Shown piece after piece: positions 23,019-30,613 of a stretch of 36,816 nucleotides of DNA. The position numbers and the translations under genes are program-made. Positions within the stretch are counted from its first letter, which is position 1; each line of letters starts with the position of its first letter. The notes beneath the pieces were generated by a model. That model was not told where the DNA came from. It saw only the letters and a program-made list of their open reading frames with translations, and did not search any database. This DNA is from Lachnospiraceae bacterium (GTDB taxonomy: Bacteria > Bacillota > Clostridia > Lachnospirales > Lachnospiraceae), in contig JAFZSQ010000010.1 of NCBI GenBank assembly GCA_017619295.1, positions 1 to 36,816 on the forward strand, given 5' to 3'.

Positions 23019-24002
23019 GTGAACACAATTAAAAATTATTTGGAAAGCATGTTTGCAAACATGCCTAATACTCCCGAGGTGCTGAAGGCAAAGAATGAAC
23101 TTTGGCAGATGATGGAGGATAAGTACACAGAGCTGATTAACGACGGCAAGACTGAGAACGAGGCAGTCGGCACAGTAATTTCAGAGTTTGGAAATCTTGA
23201 AGATCTTGCAGATATACTTGGCCTTCGAGGAGCATTTGAGCAGAAGGCTCAGACAGCTGACAACACACCCAGAAGAAACATCACAAGAGATGAAGCCTTC
23301 GAGTACATTAAGGACAGAACCACAAACGGTTTGATGGTGGGAGTAGGAGTTTTCCTTTGCATCACCAGCGTTATCTGCCCCATAATTCTTGGAACCATGT
23401 CAAGACACGGCGGTGCGATAGGAGTTCTCGGAATGGCAGCTATGGTTGCGGTAGCAGTTGTACTCTTTTCTCTTTCAGGAACAAAGACAAGAAAGTGGAA
23501 CTTCATCGGAAAGATGCCCTGCAGCCTTGATTATGGCACAGCAACAGAGGTTTCCGCTGAGAGAGAGAAATATCGCACATCTCACGCAGTTAGACTTACA
23601 ATCGGTATTCTTTTATGTGCCCTTTGCTGGTTACCTGCAGCAGTTATGGAAGAGTTTATTTTCGGCCTTCCCTTTATCGGAGATGTTATTACACCTACAA
23701 TTCTTTTTGTAACAGTAGGAATCGGAGTATTCCTCATTATACTTACAAACAAGATTATGAACTCATACGATAGCCTTTTGGGAACAAACGACAGAGCAAC
23801 CGTAAGCGGTAGTTACGGAATGGAGAATGAACCCGTGTATATCAACAAGACAGTAGATACAATAATGTCAGTTTACTGGCCCACAATTACATGCATTTAC
23901 CTTTCATACAGCTTTTTAACATTTAACTGGTTCTCAACATGGATTATCTGGCCCATCGCCGGAATCATCCACCATGTACTTAAGAAGAACCTTACCAAAT
24001 AA
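23019..24002 (+). CDS. HAAS/DUF1700-like multi-pass membrane protein
   Basis: The 327-residue protein starts with a soluble helical domain (about 1-70) of the HAAS or permease-prefix kind, with EVLKAKNELWQMMEDKYTEL and EAVGTVISEFGN. A linker follows, then two pairs of transmembrane helices (about 104-150 and 192-245) and a final hydrophobic hairpin (about 282-320). HAAS domains are thought to interact with PadR-type regulators and control membrane partners. The GTG at 23019 is chosen because AGGAGGG lies 8 bases upstream; the longer frame would start inside padR. It lies between padR and the DUF4097 gene with short gaps, so the three are probably one transcript. Confidence 0.8.
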   Translation: MNTIKNYLESMFANMPNTPEVLKAKNELWQMMEDKYTELINDGKTENEAVGTVISEFGNLEDLADILGLRGAFEQKAQTADNTPRRNITRDEAFEYIKDRTTNGLMVGVGVFLCITSVICPIILGTMSRHGGAIGVLGMAAMVAVAVVLFSLSGTKTRKWNFIGKMPCSLDYGTATEVSAEREKYRTSHAVRLTIGILLCALCWLPAAVMEEFIFGLPFIGDVITPTILFVTVGIGVFLIILTNKIMNSYDSLLGTNDRATVSGSYGMENEPVYINKTVDTIMSVYWPTITCIYLSYSFLTFNWFSTWIIWPIAGIIHHVLKKNLTK

Positions 24003-24014
24003 AGAGGAGACATT

Positions 24015-24872
24015 ATGAATACACAGAATAACAAAGGTAATTCAGGCAAAACCGCCTATCTCATTATCATAACCATCATTACAATAGTATGCATCCTTGC
24101 AGGCGTGTTCTGGCACATTGGAGGATGGTTCGGACGAAATGGCACTTCAAGTATTTTTGGTTGGAAATGGCATTGGAATTGGAGCGACTCTGATCCCGGA
24201 GATATGAACCACGAAACCATAAGCCTTGACGATTTTGACACAATTGATATTGACCTTGCAATCGGCGAAGTTGTAATTAAAGAAGGATCGAAATTTTCAT
24301 TAACCATGGATTTCCCTGAGAAGTATATGCCTGAATACAGCGTATCAAACGGTAATCTTAAAATCACTCATCGTAAAGCAATGAACGTGGGCTTTAGCAA
24401 TATGAGAAATGATGATTACAAAGTTGAATTAGAGGTTCCCAAGGGAGTGGATTTTGATTTGGTTAAGGTTAACTGTTCCCTTGGTGACATCAGAATAAAT
24501 GGCCTTTCTGCAGATAAGTTCGATATCGATGAGTCCTTGGGAGAAATCAAACTTGATTATATAACCGCAAAGGATATTGAAGTATGCAACTCTATGGGAA
24601 GCGTTAATATAAGAGATGCAGAGGCTGCCAGCCTTAACGGAGACCTTTCCATGGGTGATTTGAGAGTTGAATCATCAAAGATTGACAATGTTGACTGCAA
24701 TAACTCCATGGGCAGCGTATCCTTCGAGGGCCAGTGCGAATGGCTTGACATTGACAATAATATGGGTGACATCAGGGTTGACAGTAAATCCGACTGGAAA
24801 GGAACCCTTGAATGTGATATGGGAAGTGTCAAAGTAAACGGTGAGAATTACGGCACAAAGTGCAAGAGATAA
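24015..24872 (+). CDS. DUF4097-family membrane-anchored beta-repeat protein
   Basis: The 285-residue protein has an N-terminal signal anchor (about 13-36), a W/G-rich spacer and a C-terminal beta ladder. A glycine in the motif (L/M)G(D/E/S) recurs at residues 157, 176, 195, 214, 233, 251 and 270, a period of 19 (once 18), with an earlier copy at 84. In the second half MGS and MGD units alternate. This predicts a small beta-solenoid outside the membrane, as in DUF4097/DUF4098 proteins often paired with PadR and HAAS genes. The biochemical role is unknown. GAGGAGA precedes the ATG. A long hairpin terminator follows. Confidence 0.82.
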   Translation: MNTQNNKGNSGKTAYLIIITIITIVCILAGVFWHIGGWFGRNGTSSIFGWKWHWNWSDSDPGDMNHETISLDDFDTIDIDLAIGEVVIKEGSKFSLTMDFPEKYMPEYSVSNGNLKITHRKAMNVGFSNMRNDDYKVELEVPKGVDFDLVKVNCSLGDIRINGLSADKFDIDESLGEIKLDYITAKDIEVCNSMGSVNIRDAEAASLNGDLSMGDLRVESSKIDNVDCNNSMGSVSFEGQCEWLDIDNNMGDIRVDSKSDWKGTLECDMGSVKVNGENYGTKCKR

Positions 24873-24896
24873 TCTTTTAACCATATATTGAGATAG

Positions 24897-24940
24897 AGCT
24901 CCCCTCCAAGGTGTTCACTACCTTGGGCGGGGGGCTTTTA
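24897..24940 (+). terminator. Intrinsic terminator of the PadR operon
   Basis: A long GC-rich stem (AGCTCCCC...CCAAGGT / ACCTTGG...GGGGGGCT, with one mismatch and a bulge) is followed by TTTTAT, 24 bases after the DUF4097 stop. Confidence 0.88.
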
Positions 24941-24944
24941 TCAT

Positions 24945-24973
24945 TTGAATTTTCAGGGAAAATAAAGTAAAAT
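24945..24973 (+). promoter_or_regulatory. Promoter of the foldase-protease pair
   Basis: TTGAAT (24945-24950) and TAAAAT (24968-24973) have a 17-base spacer, both hexamers identical to those of the GH13 promoter. It starts directly after the terminator of the PadR operon. Confidence 0.7.
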
Positions 24974-25011
24974 GTTTGATTGAGAGTTATTTAATCAGGA
25001 GGTTTGTACTC

Positions 25012-26184
25012 ATGGCACAACAAAGTGAGACAACCGAAAAGGTTGTTACAAAATATGACAAAAAGATAAAAGAGCGTAAAGAGCGCGAAGCAAAGGATAA
25101 AAGAGACCAGAAGATTGCAAAGATTGTGGGAATCTCCATAGTGGCAGTCATTGTTCTTGCCATTGCAGCATCCATCGGCTTATCCGTTGCGAAGAAAAAT
25201 AAGGCAGTAAATTCACCTTATATAAAGGTTGGAAACTATGACGTATCCAAGGTAGAGTTCGATTTCTACTACAACTCACTGGTTTCCAATTACATTAATT
25301 CCTATGGCACAATGATCAGTTACATGGGACTTGATACCACAAGACCCTTCGATGAACAGAACTACTCAGAAGAAATGACCTGGAAGGATTTCTTTGACAA
25401 GATGACTGTTCAGCAGATCCTTGAACTTAAGGCCTGCAAGGACGACGCTGCAGCCAAGGGATTTGAGTATGATACAGAGGAAGACGTTAAGACCTTTACA
25501 GAAGGTGTTGCTTCCAAAGCCAAGGAAGACGGTGTCAGCGTTGCAGATTTCTATAAGAAGAACTTTGGTGAATACGCATCAGAGAAGAACCTTGAATCAT
25601 ACATAAGAGAAACCTTCCTGGTTGACGCTTACCTTTCCAAGCTTGTTGATGACAACATGCCTTCAGAGGATGAGATTTCATCTTACTATGAGGAGAACAA
25701 GCAGGATTACGACCTTGTAGACTACAGATTGTTCCTTTCTACTCCTGAAATCGGCGAGGACGACAGCGACGAAGTAAAGGAAGCAGCCATTGCTACAGCC
25801 AGAGAGAATGCAGATGCACTTGCCGATGAAATCAAAGGCGGTGCAGACTTTGAGGAAGCTGCAGCAAAATATGAGGAGTCTGAATCCGAAGAGGAAGACG
25901 CTCATCTTTTAACCGATATGACCTATGGTTATGTTTCAAGCGTTTATTCAGATTGGCTTTATACTGACGGCAGAAGCGAAGGAGATACAGAAGTTTTTGC
26001 CGATGAAGAAAACAACAGATTCTATGTAATTCAGTTTGTAGACAGAAGGGTTCCCGAGGACGTTAACACCACAATCGGCACCACCCTTTCAAGCAACGCA
26101 GTTAACGAATACAAGGAAGAGCTTACAAAGAACTACGAGACAAAGGATGTTGCAGGAGAGCTTCGTTCAGTTGTATTCGAATAA
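25012..26184 (+). CDS. Membrane-anchored SurA/PrsA-like foldase
   Basis: The 390-residue protein has a highly charged cytoplasmic start (1-37), one transmembrane helix (about 38-60) and a large extracellular part resembling the SurA_N/PrsA chaperone and a following parvulin-like region: VGNYDVSKVEFDFYYNSLV, SYIRETFLVDAYLSKLVDDNMPSEDEISSYYEENKQDYD and a core with ADFEEAAAKYEESESEEED and RFYVIQFVDRRVPE. Such proteins help exported proteins fold outside the membrane. It lacks the lipobox of PrsA and the parvulin catalytic histidines are not obvious, so it may be a chaperone without isomerase activity. AGGAGG precedes ATG 25012; the upstream start at 24976 lies before that site and is rejected. 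It is followed closely by a CPBP protease gene. Confidence 0.8.
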   Translation: MAQQSETTEKVVTKYDKKIKERKEREAKDKRDQKIAKIVGISIVAVIVLAIAASIGLSVAKKNKAVNSPYIKVGNYDVSKVEFDFYYNSLVSNYINSYGTMISYMGLDTTRPFDEQNYSEEMTWKDFFDKMTVQQILELKACKDDAAAKGFEYDTEEDVKTFTEGVASKAKEDGVSVADFYKKNFGEYASEKNLESYIRETFLVDAYLSKLVDDNMPSEDEISSYYEENKQDYDLVDYRLFLSTPEIGEDDSDEVKEAAIATARENADALADEIKGGADFEEAAAKYEESESEEEDAHLLTDMTYGYVSSVYSDWLYTDGRSEGDTEVFADEENNRFYVIQFVDRRVPEDVNTTIGTTLSSNAVNEYKEELTKNYETKDVAGELRSVVFE

Positions 26185-26196
26185 GAGGAGTATAAA

Positions 26197-27195
26197 ATGT
26201 CTCTTTACAGGAAGAATTTTTCCGCTGTAGGACTTATTTATGCGGGCATGCTGGTTCTTGTCACAGCAATACAGTACGGGATAAGCATTCTTTTCTCAAA
26301 TTTTGCCCCTAATATTATTTCGAATTATTTCTGGTTGTACTTTGCCATTGCCATGGCACCCACATACGTGGTGGGCTATCCAATGGTCAAGTATTTCATG
26401 GACAAAAGGGAAAAGAAGGAAATAGAAAAAAGGAAGCTTAAGTTTTCCGATTTCTTTGTTTTCTTATGTATTTCCGAATGCTTCTTAATAGTTGGAAGCC
26501 TCATCGGAAACTATGTTAACGAGCTTATTTCTGCCGCTACGGGCATAGAAATTTCAAACCCCGTGGGAGATATACTCAGTAATTCCGTTTTGTGGGTGAA
26601 TATTATTGTGGCCGGAATCATCGGCCCCATATTTGAAGAGCTTTTGTTCAGAAAGTTACTGATTGACAATCTGGCAAAATACGGCGAAGGTCTCGCCATA
26701 ACCGTTTCCGGTTTCGCTTTCGGATTATTCCACGGAAACTTTACCCAGTTCTTCTATGCCACCATGATAGGATTGCTCTTCGGATACATCTATGTTCGCA
26801 CCGGAAGAATCAGATATACCATCATTCTTCATATGATGATTAATCTTGGCTCCACACTTATTACACCGGTTTACAACATGCTTGACATGGATTTCATTGA
26901 TTCATCCGAAAGCTATGCGGAGATTGGACGGAAGATTCTTTCCATGCCCCCCGAGGAGCTTTGGAGTTTCGCATGGCCCATTTTAATTCTTGCGGTATAT
27001 GTGATTGGCACATACGGAATGGGAATTGCCGGATTAATCCTTTACCTTGTTAAGAGAAAGAGGATGTTCATAAATCCCGTTGAGAACGAGATTTATCAGG
27101 GATACAGATTCAGGGCAGTTATGGGAAGCCTGGGAATCTGGGTATATATTTTGGCTTGTGCAGCGATGTTCGCAATGGCCATATTCCTGAAATAA
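26197..27195 (+). CDS. CPBP-family intramembrane glutamic protease
   Basis: This 332-residue multi-pass membrane protein has the full CPBP (Abi/Rce1-like) active-site set: EELLFR with E147, E148 and R152, FGLFHGNF with H179, and HMMIN with H212 and N216. Members cleave proteins or peptides in the membrane; bacterial ones are linked to bacteriocin self-immunity, prenyl-like processing or protein quality control. No bacteriocin gene is seen nearby. It begins 12 bases after the foldase gene, with its own AGAGGAG site, so the two may share a role in handling exported proteins. A terminator follows. The substrate is unknown. Confidence 0.87.
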   Translation: MSLYRKNFSAVGLIYAGMLVLVTAIQYGISILFSNFAPNIISNYFWLYFAIAMAPTYVVGYPMVKYFMDKREKKEIEKRKLKFSDFFVFLCISECFLIVGSLIGNYVNELISAATGIEISNPVGDILSNSVLWVNIIVAGIIGPIFEELLFRKLLIDNLAKYGEGLAITVSGFAFGLFHGNFTQFFYATMIGLLFGYIYVRTGRIRYTIILHMMINLGSTLITPVYNMLDMDFIDSSESYAEIGRKILSMPPEELWSFAWPILILAVYVIGTYGMGIAGLILYLVKRKRMFINPVENEIYQGYRFRAVMGSLGIWVYILACAAMFAMAIFLK

Positions 27196-27209
27196 GATAA
27201 AAAATACAG

Positions 27210-27243
27210 GGCTTGTCGATTCATGGATTGACAAGCCTTTTTA
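27210..27243 (+). terminator. Intrinsic terminator after the CPBP gene
   Basis: An 8-bp perfect stem (GGCTTGTC / GACAAGCC) with a 12-base loop is followed by a run of T. Its 3' arm also contains the -35 box of the next promoter. Confidence 0.88.
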
Positions 27244-27257
27244 GTTTGTTATATAAT
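27228..27257 (+). promoter_or_regulatory. Promoter of the SDR gene, nested in the upstream terminator
   Basis: TTGACA (27228-27233) lies within the 3' arm of the terminator, with an 18-base spacer to TATAAT (27252-27257). Both hexamers are consensus, predicting strong expression from about 27264. Confidence 0.82.
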
Positions 27258-27265
27258 TGTCAAAG

Positions 27266-27290
27266 GGAGTGTTAAATAATTAACAACTCC
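27266..27290 (+). promoter_or_regulatory. Imperfect palindrome at the SDR transcription start
   Basis: The arms GGAGT-GTTAA and TTAAC-AACTCC pair with one inserted base around ATAA. The site begins within a few bases of the predicted start of transcription, so it could be an operator or a 5' protective hairpin. Confidence 0.45.
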
Positions 27291-27322
27291 ATTTTATCAA
27301 ATGTTTAATTAGGAGGTTACAA

Positions 27323-28066
27323 ATGGGAAAACTGGATGGAAAAGTGGCCGTAATTACCGGCTCAACATCAGGAATGGGTCGTGACACGGCTTATCTTTTC
27401 GCAAAGGAAGGGGCTAAAGTACTCGTTACAGGTAGAAACGAGGAAAGAGCAAAGGAAGTAGTTGAAAATATCCGCAAGGACGGCGGAGTGGCAGAGTATG
27501 TTCTTGCCAATACACAGGACTTAAGCAGTGCTGATGTAATTTTCAACGCATGTATGGAGAAGTTCGGCACCTGCGATATTCTTGTAAACAACGCAGGACA
27601 GCTTTCAATCACACCTATCTTCGAGCTTACACTTGAGGAGTGGACACAGTGTATCAACGTTAACGTTACCATGGCTATGCTCCTTGGCCAGAAGTTTGGT
27701 AAGGTTATGATGGATAAGGGAGAAGGACATATCGTTAACATCTCCTCTATCGCAGGAACATCCGCTCACTGGGGACCTACAGCATACTGCACAACAAAGT
27801 ACGCTATGAACGGTCTTACAAGAGCAATGGCTAACGAGATGGGTCCCAACGTTCATGTAAACGGAATCCAGCCCGGTGCTATCAAGACAGCAATGCTAGA
27901 TTCAGTAGGCGGCGAGGCTGCTTGCGGATTCATGATTGAGAGATCCCCTCTTAAGAGAGTTGCAGAAGGTACAGAGATTGCTACAGCAGCATTATTCCTT
28001 TGCACCAGCGATTCTTCATTCATTGATGGTCAGCTCATCAGAGTAGACGGCGGTGTAGACTGCTAA
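27323..28066 (+). CDS. Short-chain dehydrogenase/reductase (SDR), classical type
   Basis: The 247-residue NAD(P)-dependent oxidoreductase has the cofactor motif TGSTSGMG (12-19), NNAG (89-92), catalytic serine in NISSIAG (about 139-145), Y155 and K159, and the C-terminal DGQLIRVDGGVDC typical of FabG-like and sugar-acid SDRs. The substrate is not set by sequence; candidates include a sugar acid (KduD/gluconate type, which would suit the pectin genes downstream), a polyol or an acyl intermediate. AGGAGG precedes ATG 27323. Strong codon bias and a consensus promoter suggest an abundant enzyme. It is monocistronic and converges on the AraC regulator gene, sharing a terminator region with it. Confidence 0.88.
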   Translation: MGKLDGKVAVITGSTSGMGRDTAYLFAKEGAKVLVTGRNEERAKEVVENIRKDGGVAEYVLANTQDLSSADVIFNACMEKFGTCDILVNNAGQLSITPIFELTLEEWTQCINVNVTMAMLLGQKFGKVMMDKGEGHIVNISSIAGTSAHWGPTAYCTTKYAMNGLTRAMANEMGPNVHVNGIQPGAIKTAMLDSVGGEAACGFMIERSPLKRVAEGTEIATAALFLCTSDSSFIDGQLIRVDGGVDC

Positions 28067-28082
28067 TCAATTAGCTCAAATT

Positions 28083-28117
28083 AAACGAGTAGAGGTTTTC
28101 CTCTACTCGTTTTTTTG
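28083..28117. terminator. Terminator between convergent SDR and AraC genes
   Basis: A 13-bp perfect stem (AAACGAGTAGAGG / CCTCTACTCGTTT) with loop TTTT is followed by a T run on the plus strand. The stop codon of the minus-strand AraC gene (28103-28105) lies inside the stem. On the minus strand the tail is only weakly U-rich, so it serves mainly the SDR gene. Confidence 0.9.
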
Positions 28118-29062
28118 TCGGAATAATTTGGGTGATACCCCATATTTTTCCTTGAAGTTTCTATAGAAAAATGATGAATTGTTATATCCGAGGTTCTCGA
28201 TAATACTGTCTATGGAGAGGGAAGAATTATTAAGAAGATACACTGCCTGCTGAAGCTTTTGCTGCTTTAAAAGCTCTTTGAAATTCTGCCCTGTATACTT
28301 TTTAAGAAGCCTGCTGACAGTATAATCGGGAAGATTTAAATCCTCGGAAATTTCACTTAGGGTTCCGCTTTTGTAATTTGACTCTATGTATTTAAGAACC
28401 TTAAAGACCAATACATGTTCATAATCATCTCCACTGTCCGGAATCTCAGAGAAGGTGGAGAGATTCATCAGAAGAAGTCCCATGGTAACACTTACCAAAG
28501 TGTTGGTATGGGTCTTTTTTTCGATAAGGGTCCAAAGCATGTTTTCGATAAGATTTTCAACGGGAAGGATATCTTTAGCCTTAAAAAACAGAAAATCAAC
28601 TCCCGATGTCTCCCCTGTAAGGGCTGATATCAAAAAATGTCTGAGGACATTATCCTGCTCAATCATGGCAAGGGACCTGTCAAAGAATTCGGGAAGAATA
28701 ATAAAATTCACGGCCAGATCCGTGGAGGCAGCAGGCATTATTTCGTGGATGGCATGCTGGTTCAGGAAGAGCAAGTCACCTTCGTTAAGGGTTATCTCCT
28801 CTTCCCCATTAATGATATGCGTGGTAGAGCCCTGACACATATAAACCATTTCCACGTAGTTGTGCCTGTGCTTTGGGAAGTAAGCAAACCTTGTGTGAGG
28901 TCTTATTTCGATAAGACGCCCTTTTGACAGAAGTTTCCTGTTATCAACAACAAATTCTCTTGTGGAGGAGTAATTTTCCTTCTTTATCTCTTCATGTTCT
29001 TTTAAAATCTGCTTTTCCTCATCTGTAATTGCGCTCAAATATTCCAAAATTTCTTTTGTCAT
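28103..29062 (-). CDS. AraC-family regulator, probable activator of the rha-uxa operon
   Basis: The 319-residue protein has an N-terminal cupin sugar-sensing domain (about 45-150; FPKHRHNYVEMVY with H65 and H67, then NEGDLLFLNQHAIHEI) and a C-terminal AraC double helix-turn-helix (about 220-315, with LSEISEDLNLPDYTVSRLLKKYTG and IIENLGYNNSSFFYRNFKEKYGVSP). It is divergent from the rhamnose/altronate operon, which points to a RhaS/RhaR-like role responding to rhamnose or a uronate. AAAGGTG lies 6 bases before the ATG at 29062; the longer TTG start at 29080 is less likely. Two direct repeats in the shared promoter region are its probable sites. Confidence 0.88.
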   Translation of the reverse strand: MTKEILEYLSAITDEEKQILKEHEEIKKENYSSTREFVVDNRKLLSKGRLIEIRPHTRFAYFPKHRHNYVEMVYMCQGSTTHIINGEEEITLNEGDLLFLNQHAIHEIMPAASTDLAVNFIILPEFFDRSLAMIEQDNVLRHFLISALTGETSGVDFLFFKAKDILPVENLIENMLWTLIEKKTHTNTLVSVTMGLLLMNLSTFSEIPDSGDDYEHVLVFKVLKYIESNYKSGTLSEISEDLNLPDYTVSRLLKKYTGQNFKELLKQQKLQQAVYLLNNSSLSIDSIIENLGYNNSSFFYRNFKEKYGVSPKLFRQKNE

Positions 29063-29083
29063 AAAATCACCTTTGTGCAAATA

Positions 29084-29140
29084 AAGACCCTATTTTTGTA
29101 AATTAAGGTCCTATTATTTCCTGTTTATAGAATATATCAT
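29084..29140 (+). promoter_or_regulatory. AraC-type tandem half-sites and rha-uxa promoter
   Basis: Direct repeats AAGACCCTATT (29084-29094) and AAGGTCCTATT (29105-29115) are 21 bases apart, two helical turns, as AraC-family activators prefer. TATCAT (29135-29140) is a plausible -10 with no good -35; the second repeat lies where the -35 would be, which fits activation by contact with polymerase. Confidence 0.65.
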
Positions 29141-29187
29141 AAAACTGTAGTATGTAAAAGTCTATGTATTTATGGGGGTGAAGAGAA

Positions 29188-30600
29188 ATGGAAAAGACAA
29201 GAAAACACTTGGCTATCGACATTGGAGCATCAAGTGGACGACATATGATAGCGTACATGGAGGGCGGGAAGATAACTCTAAAAGAGATTTACCGCTTCGA
29301 TAATGAGATGACAAATAAGGACGGGAAACTGACCTGGGACTTGAACAGCCTCTTTTGTCAAATTCTGAATGGAATGAGGAAATGCTTTGAGGATGGGCAT
29401 ATTCCGGATAGCATGGCCATTGATACATGGGCTGTGGATTATGTGCTTTTGGATGAGGATAACCGAGTAATCGGTGACACTTTTGGGTACAGAGACGGGA
29501 GAACGAAGGATATGGATAAAGTGGTTTATGAGTCTGTATCCGAAGAGTCCCTGTATCAAAAAACCGGAATTCAAAAGCAGATTTTTAATACCATATACCA
29601 GCTTACTGCAGACAAGATCGGTACACCTGAAAAATATAACAAAGCAAAAACATTTCTTATGCTTCCCGATTATTTTAATTTCCTGTTAACGGGAGCAAAG
29701 AAATCAGAGTATACAAACGCCACCTCAACTAACCTTGTGGACCCGGAAACAGGAGACTGGGACAGAGAATTGATACGTTCCGTTGGCCTCAGGGATGATA
29801 TGTTCCTGCCCCTCTCCATGCCCGGAAGTTTTGTGGGAACTTTGAAAAAAGAGATTGTGGATCAGGTGGGGTTTGATTGTGATGTGTTAATGTGCGCCAG
29901 TCATGACACCGCATCAGCGGTAATGGCGGTACCTGCAAAGGAAGAAGATTTTGTCTATATAAGTTCAGGAACCTGGTCTTTGATGGGGACTGAATTAACA
30001 AATGCCAATAGAAGTGAGGCTTCCAGAGCCGGTAATTTTACAAATGAGGGTGGATACGGAAGGCGTTACAGATACCTTAAGAACATAATGGGTCTTTGGA
30101 TGATTCAATCGGTGAGGAAAGAAATTGCAAAAGAGATATCCTATTCGGTAATAGCAAAGGAAGCCGAAAACAACGGTGATTTTGCCTCAAGGGTAGATGT
30201 GGCTTCTGACAGGTTTTTTTCTCCGGAAAGTATGGTGGAGGAGATACAGAATTATTGCAAAGAAAGTAATCAGCCTGTGCCAAAAAGAATCGGGCAGATT
30301 GCTGCCGTAGTGTATAAGAGCCTGGCAATCAGTTATGCGAGAACTCTCAAAGAAATAGAAATAAACACAGGAAAAACCTTTGATTCAATATATATAGTCG
30401 GTGGTGGTTCCAACGCAGATTATCTGAACAGGCTTACGGCTCAACTGTCCGGCAAAAGGGTATATGCCGGTCCGGGTGAGGCAACAGCAATAGGAAATGC
30501 TCTGGCTCAGATGCTAAGGGCCAAAGAGTTTACAGACATAAATGAAGCAAGAGAATGCGTATACAGATCTTTTGCTGTTAAAGAATACTTACCAAACTAA
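29188..30600 (+). CDS. rhaB: Rhamnulokinase RhaB
   Basis: RhaB phosphorylates L-rhamnulose to L-rhamnulose 1-phosphate. The 470-residue FGGY-family kinase has the N-terminal phosphate loop AIDIGASSGRHM (9-20), substrate-region DTWAVDYVLLD (79-89) and GYRDGRT (100-106), catalytic base D240 in SHDTASA, SSGTWSLMG (259-267) and the C-terminal nucleotide motif VGGGSNADYLNRL. GGGGGTGAAGAG precedes the ATG. It is first in an operon with two altronate-branch genes and then the rhamnose isomerase and aldolase genes. Length and motifs agree with RhaB rather than xylulokinase or fuculokinase. Confidence 0.92.
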   Translation: MEKTRKHLAIDIGASSGRHMIAYMEGGKITLKEIYRFDNEMTNKDGKLTWDLNSLFCQILNGMRKCFEDGHIPDSMAIDTWAVDYVLLDEDNRVIGDTFGYRDGRTKDMDKVVYESVSEESLYQKTGIQKQIFNTIYQLTADKIGTPEKYNKAKTFLMLPDYFNFLLTGAKKSEYTNATSTNLVDPETGDWDRELIRSVGLRDDMFLPLSMPGSFVGTLKKEIVDQVGFDCDVLMCASHDTASAVMAVPAKEEDFVYISSGTWSLMGTELTNANRSEASRAGNFTNEGGYGRRYRYLKNIMGLWMIQSVRKEIAKEISYSVIAKEAENNGDFASRVDVASDRFFSPESMVEEIQNYCKESNQPVPKRIGQIAAVVYKSLAISYARTLKEIEINTGKTFDSIYIVGGGSNADYLNRLTAQLSGKRVYAGPGEATAIGNALAQMLRAKEFTDINEARECVYRSFAVKEYLPN

Positions 30601-30613
30601 AAGGAGAAAGAAG

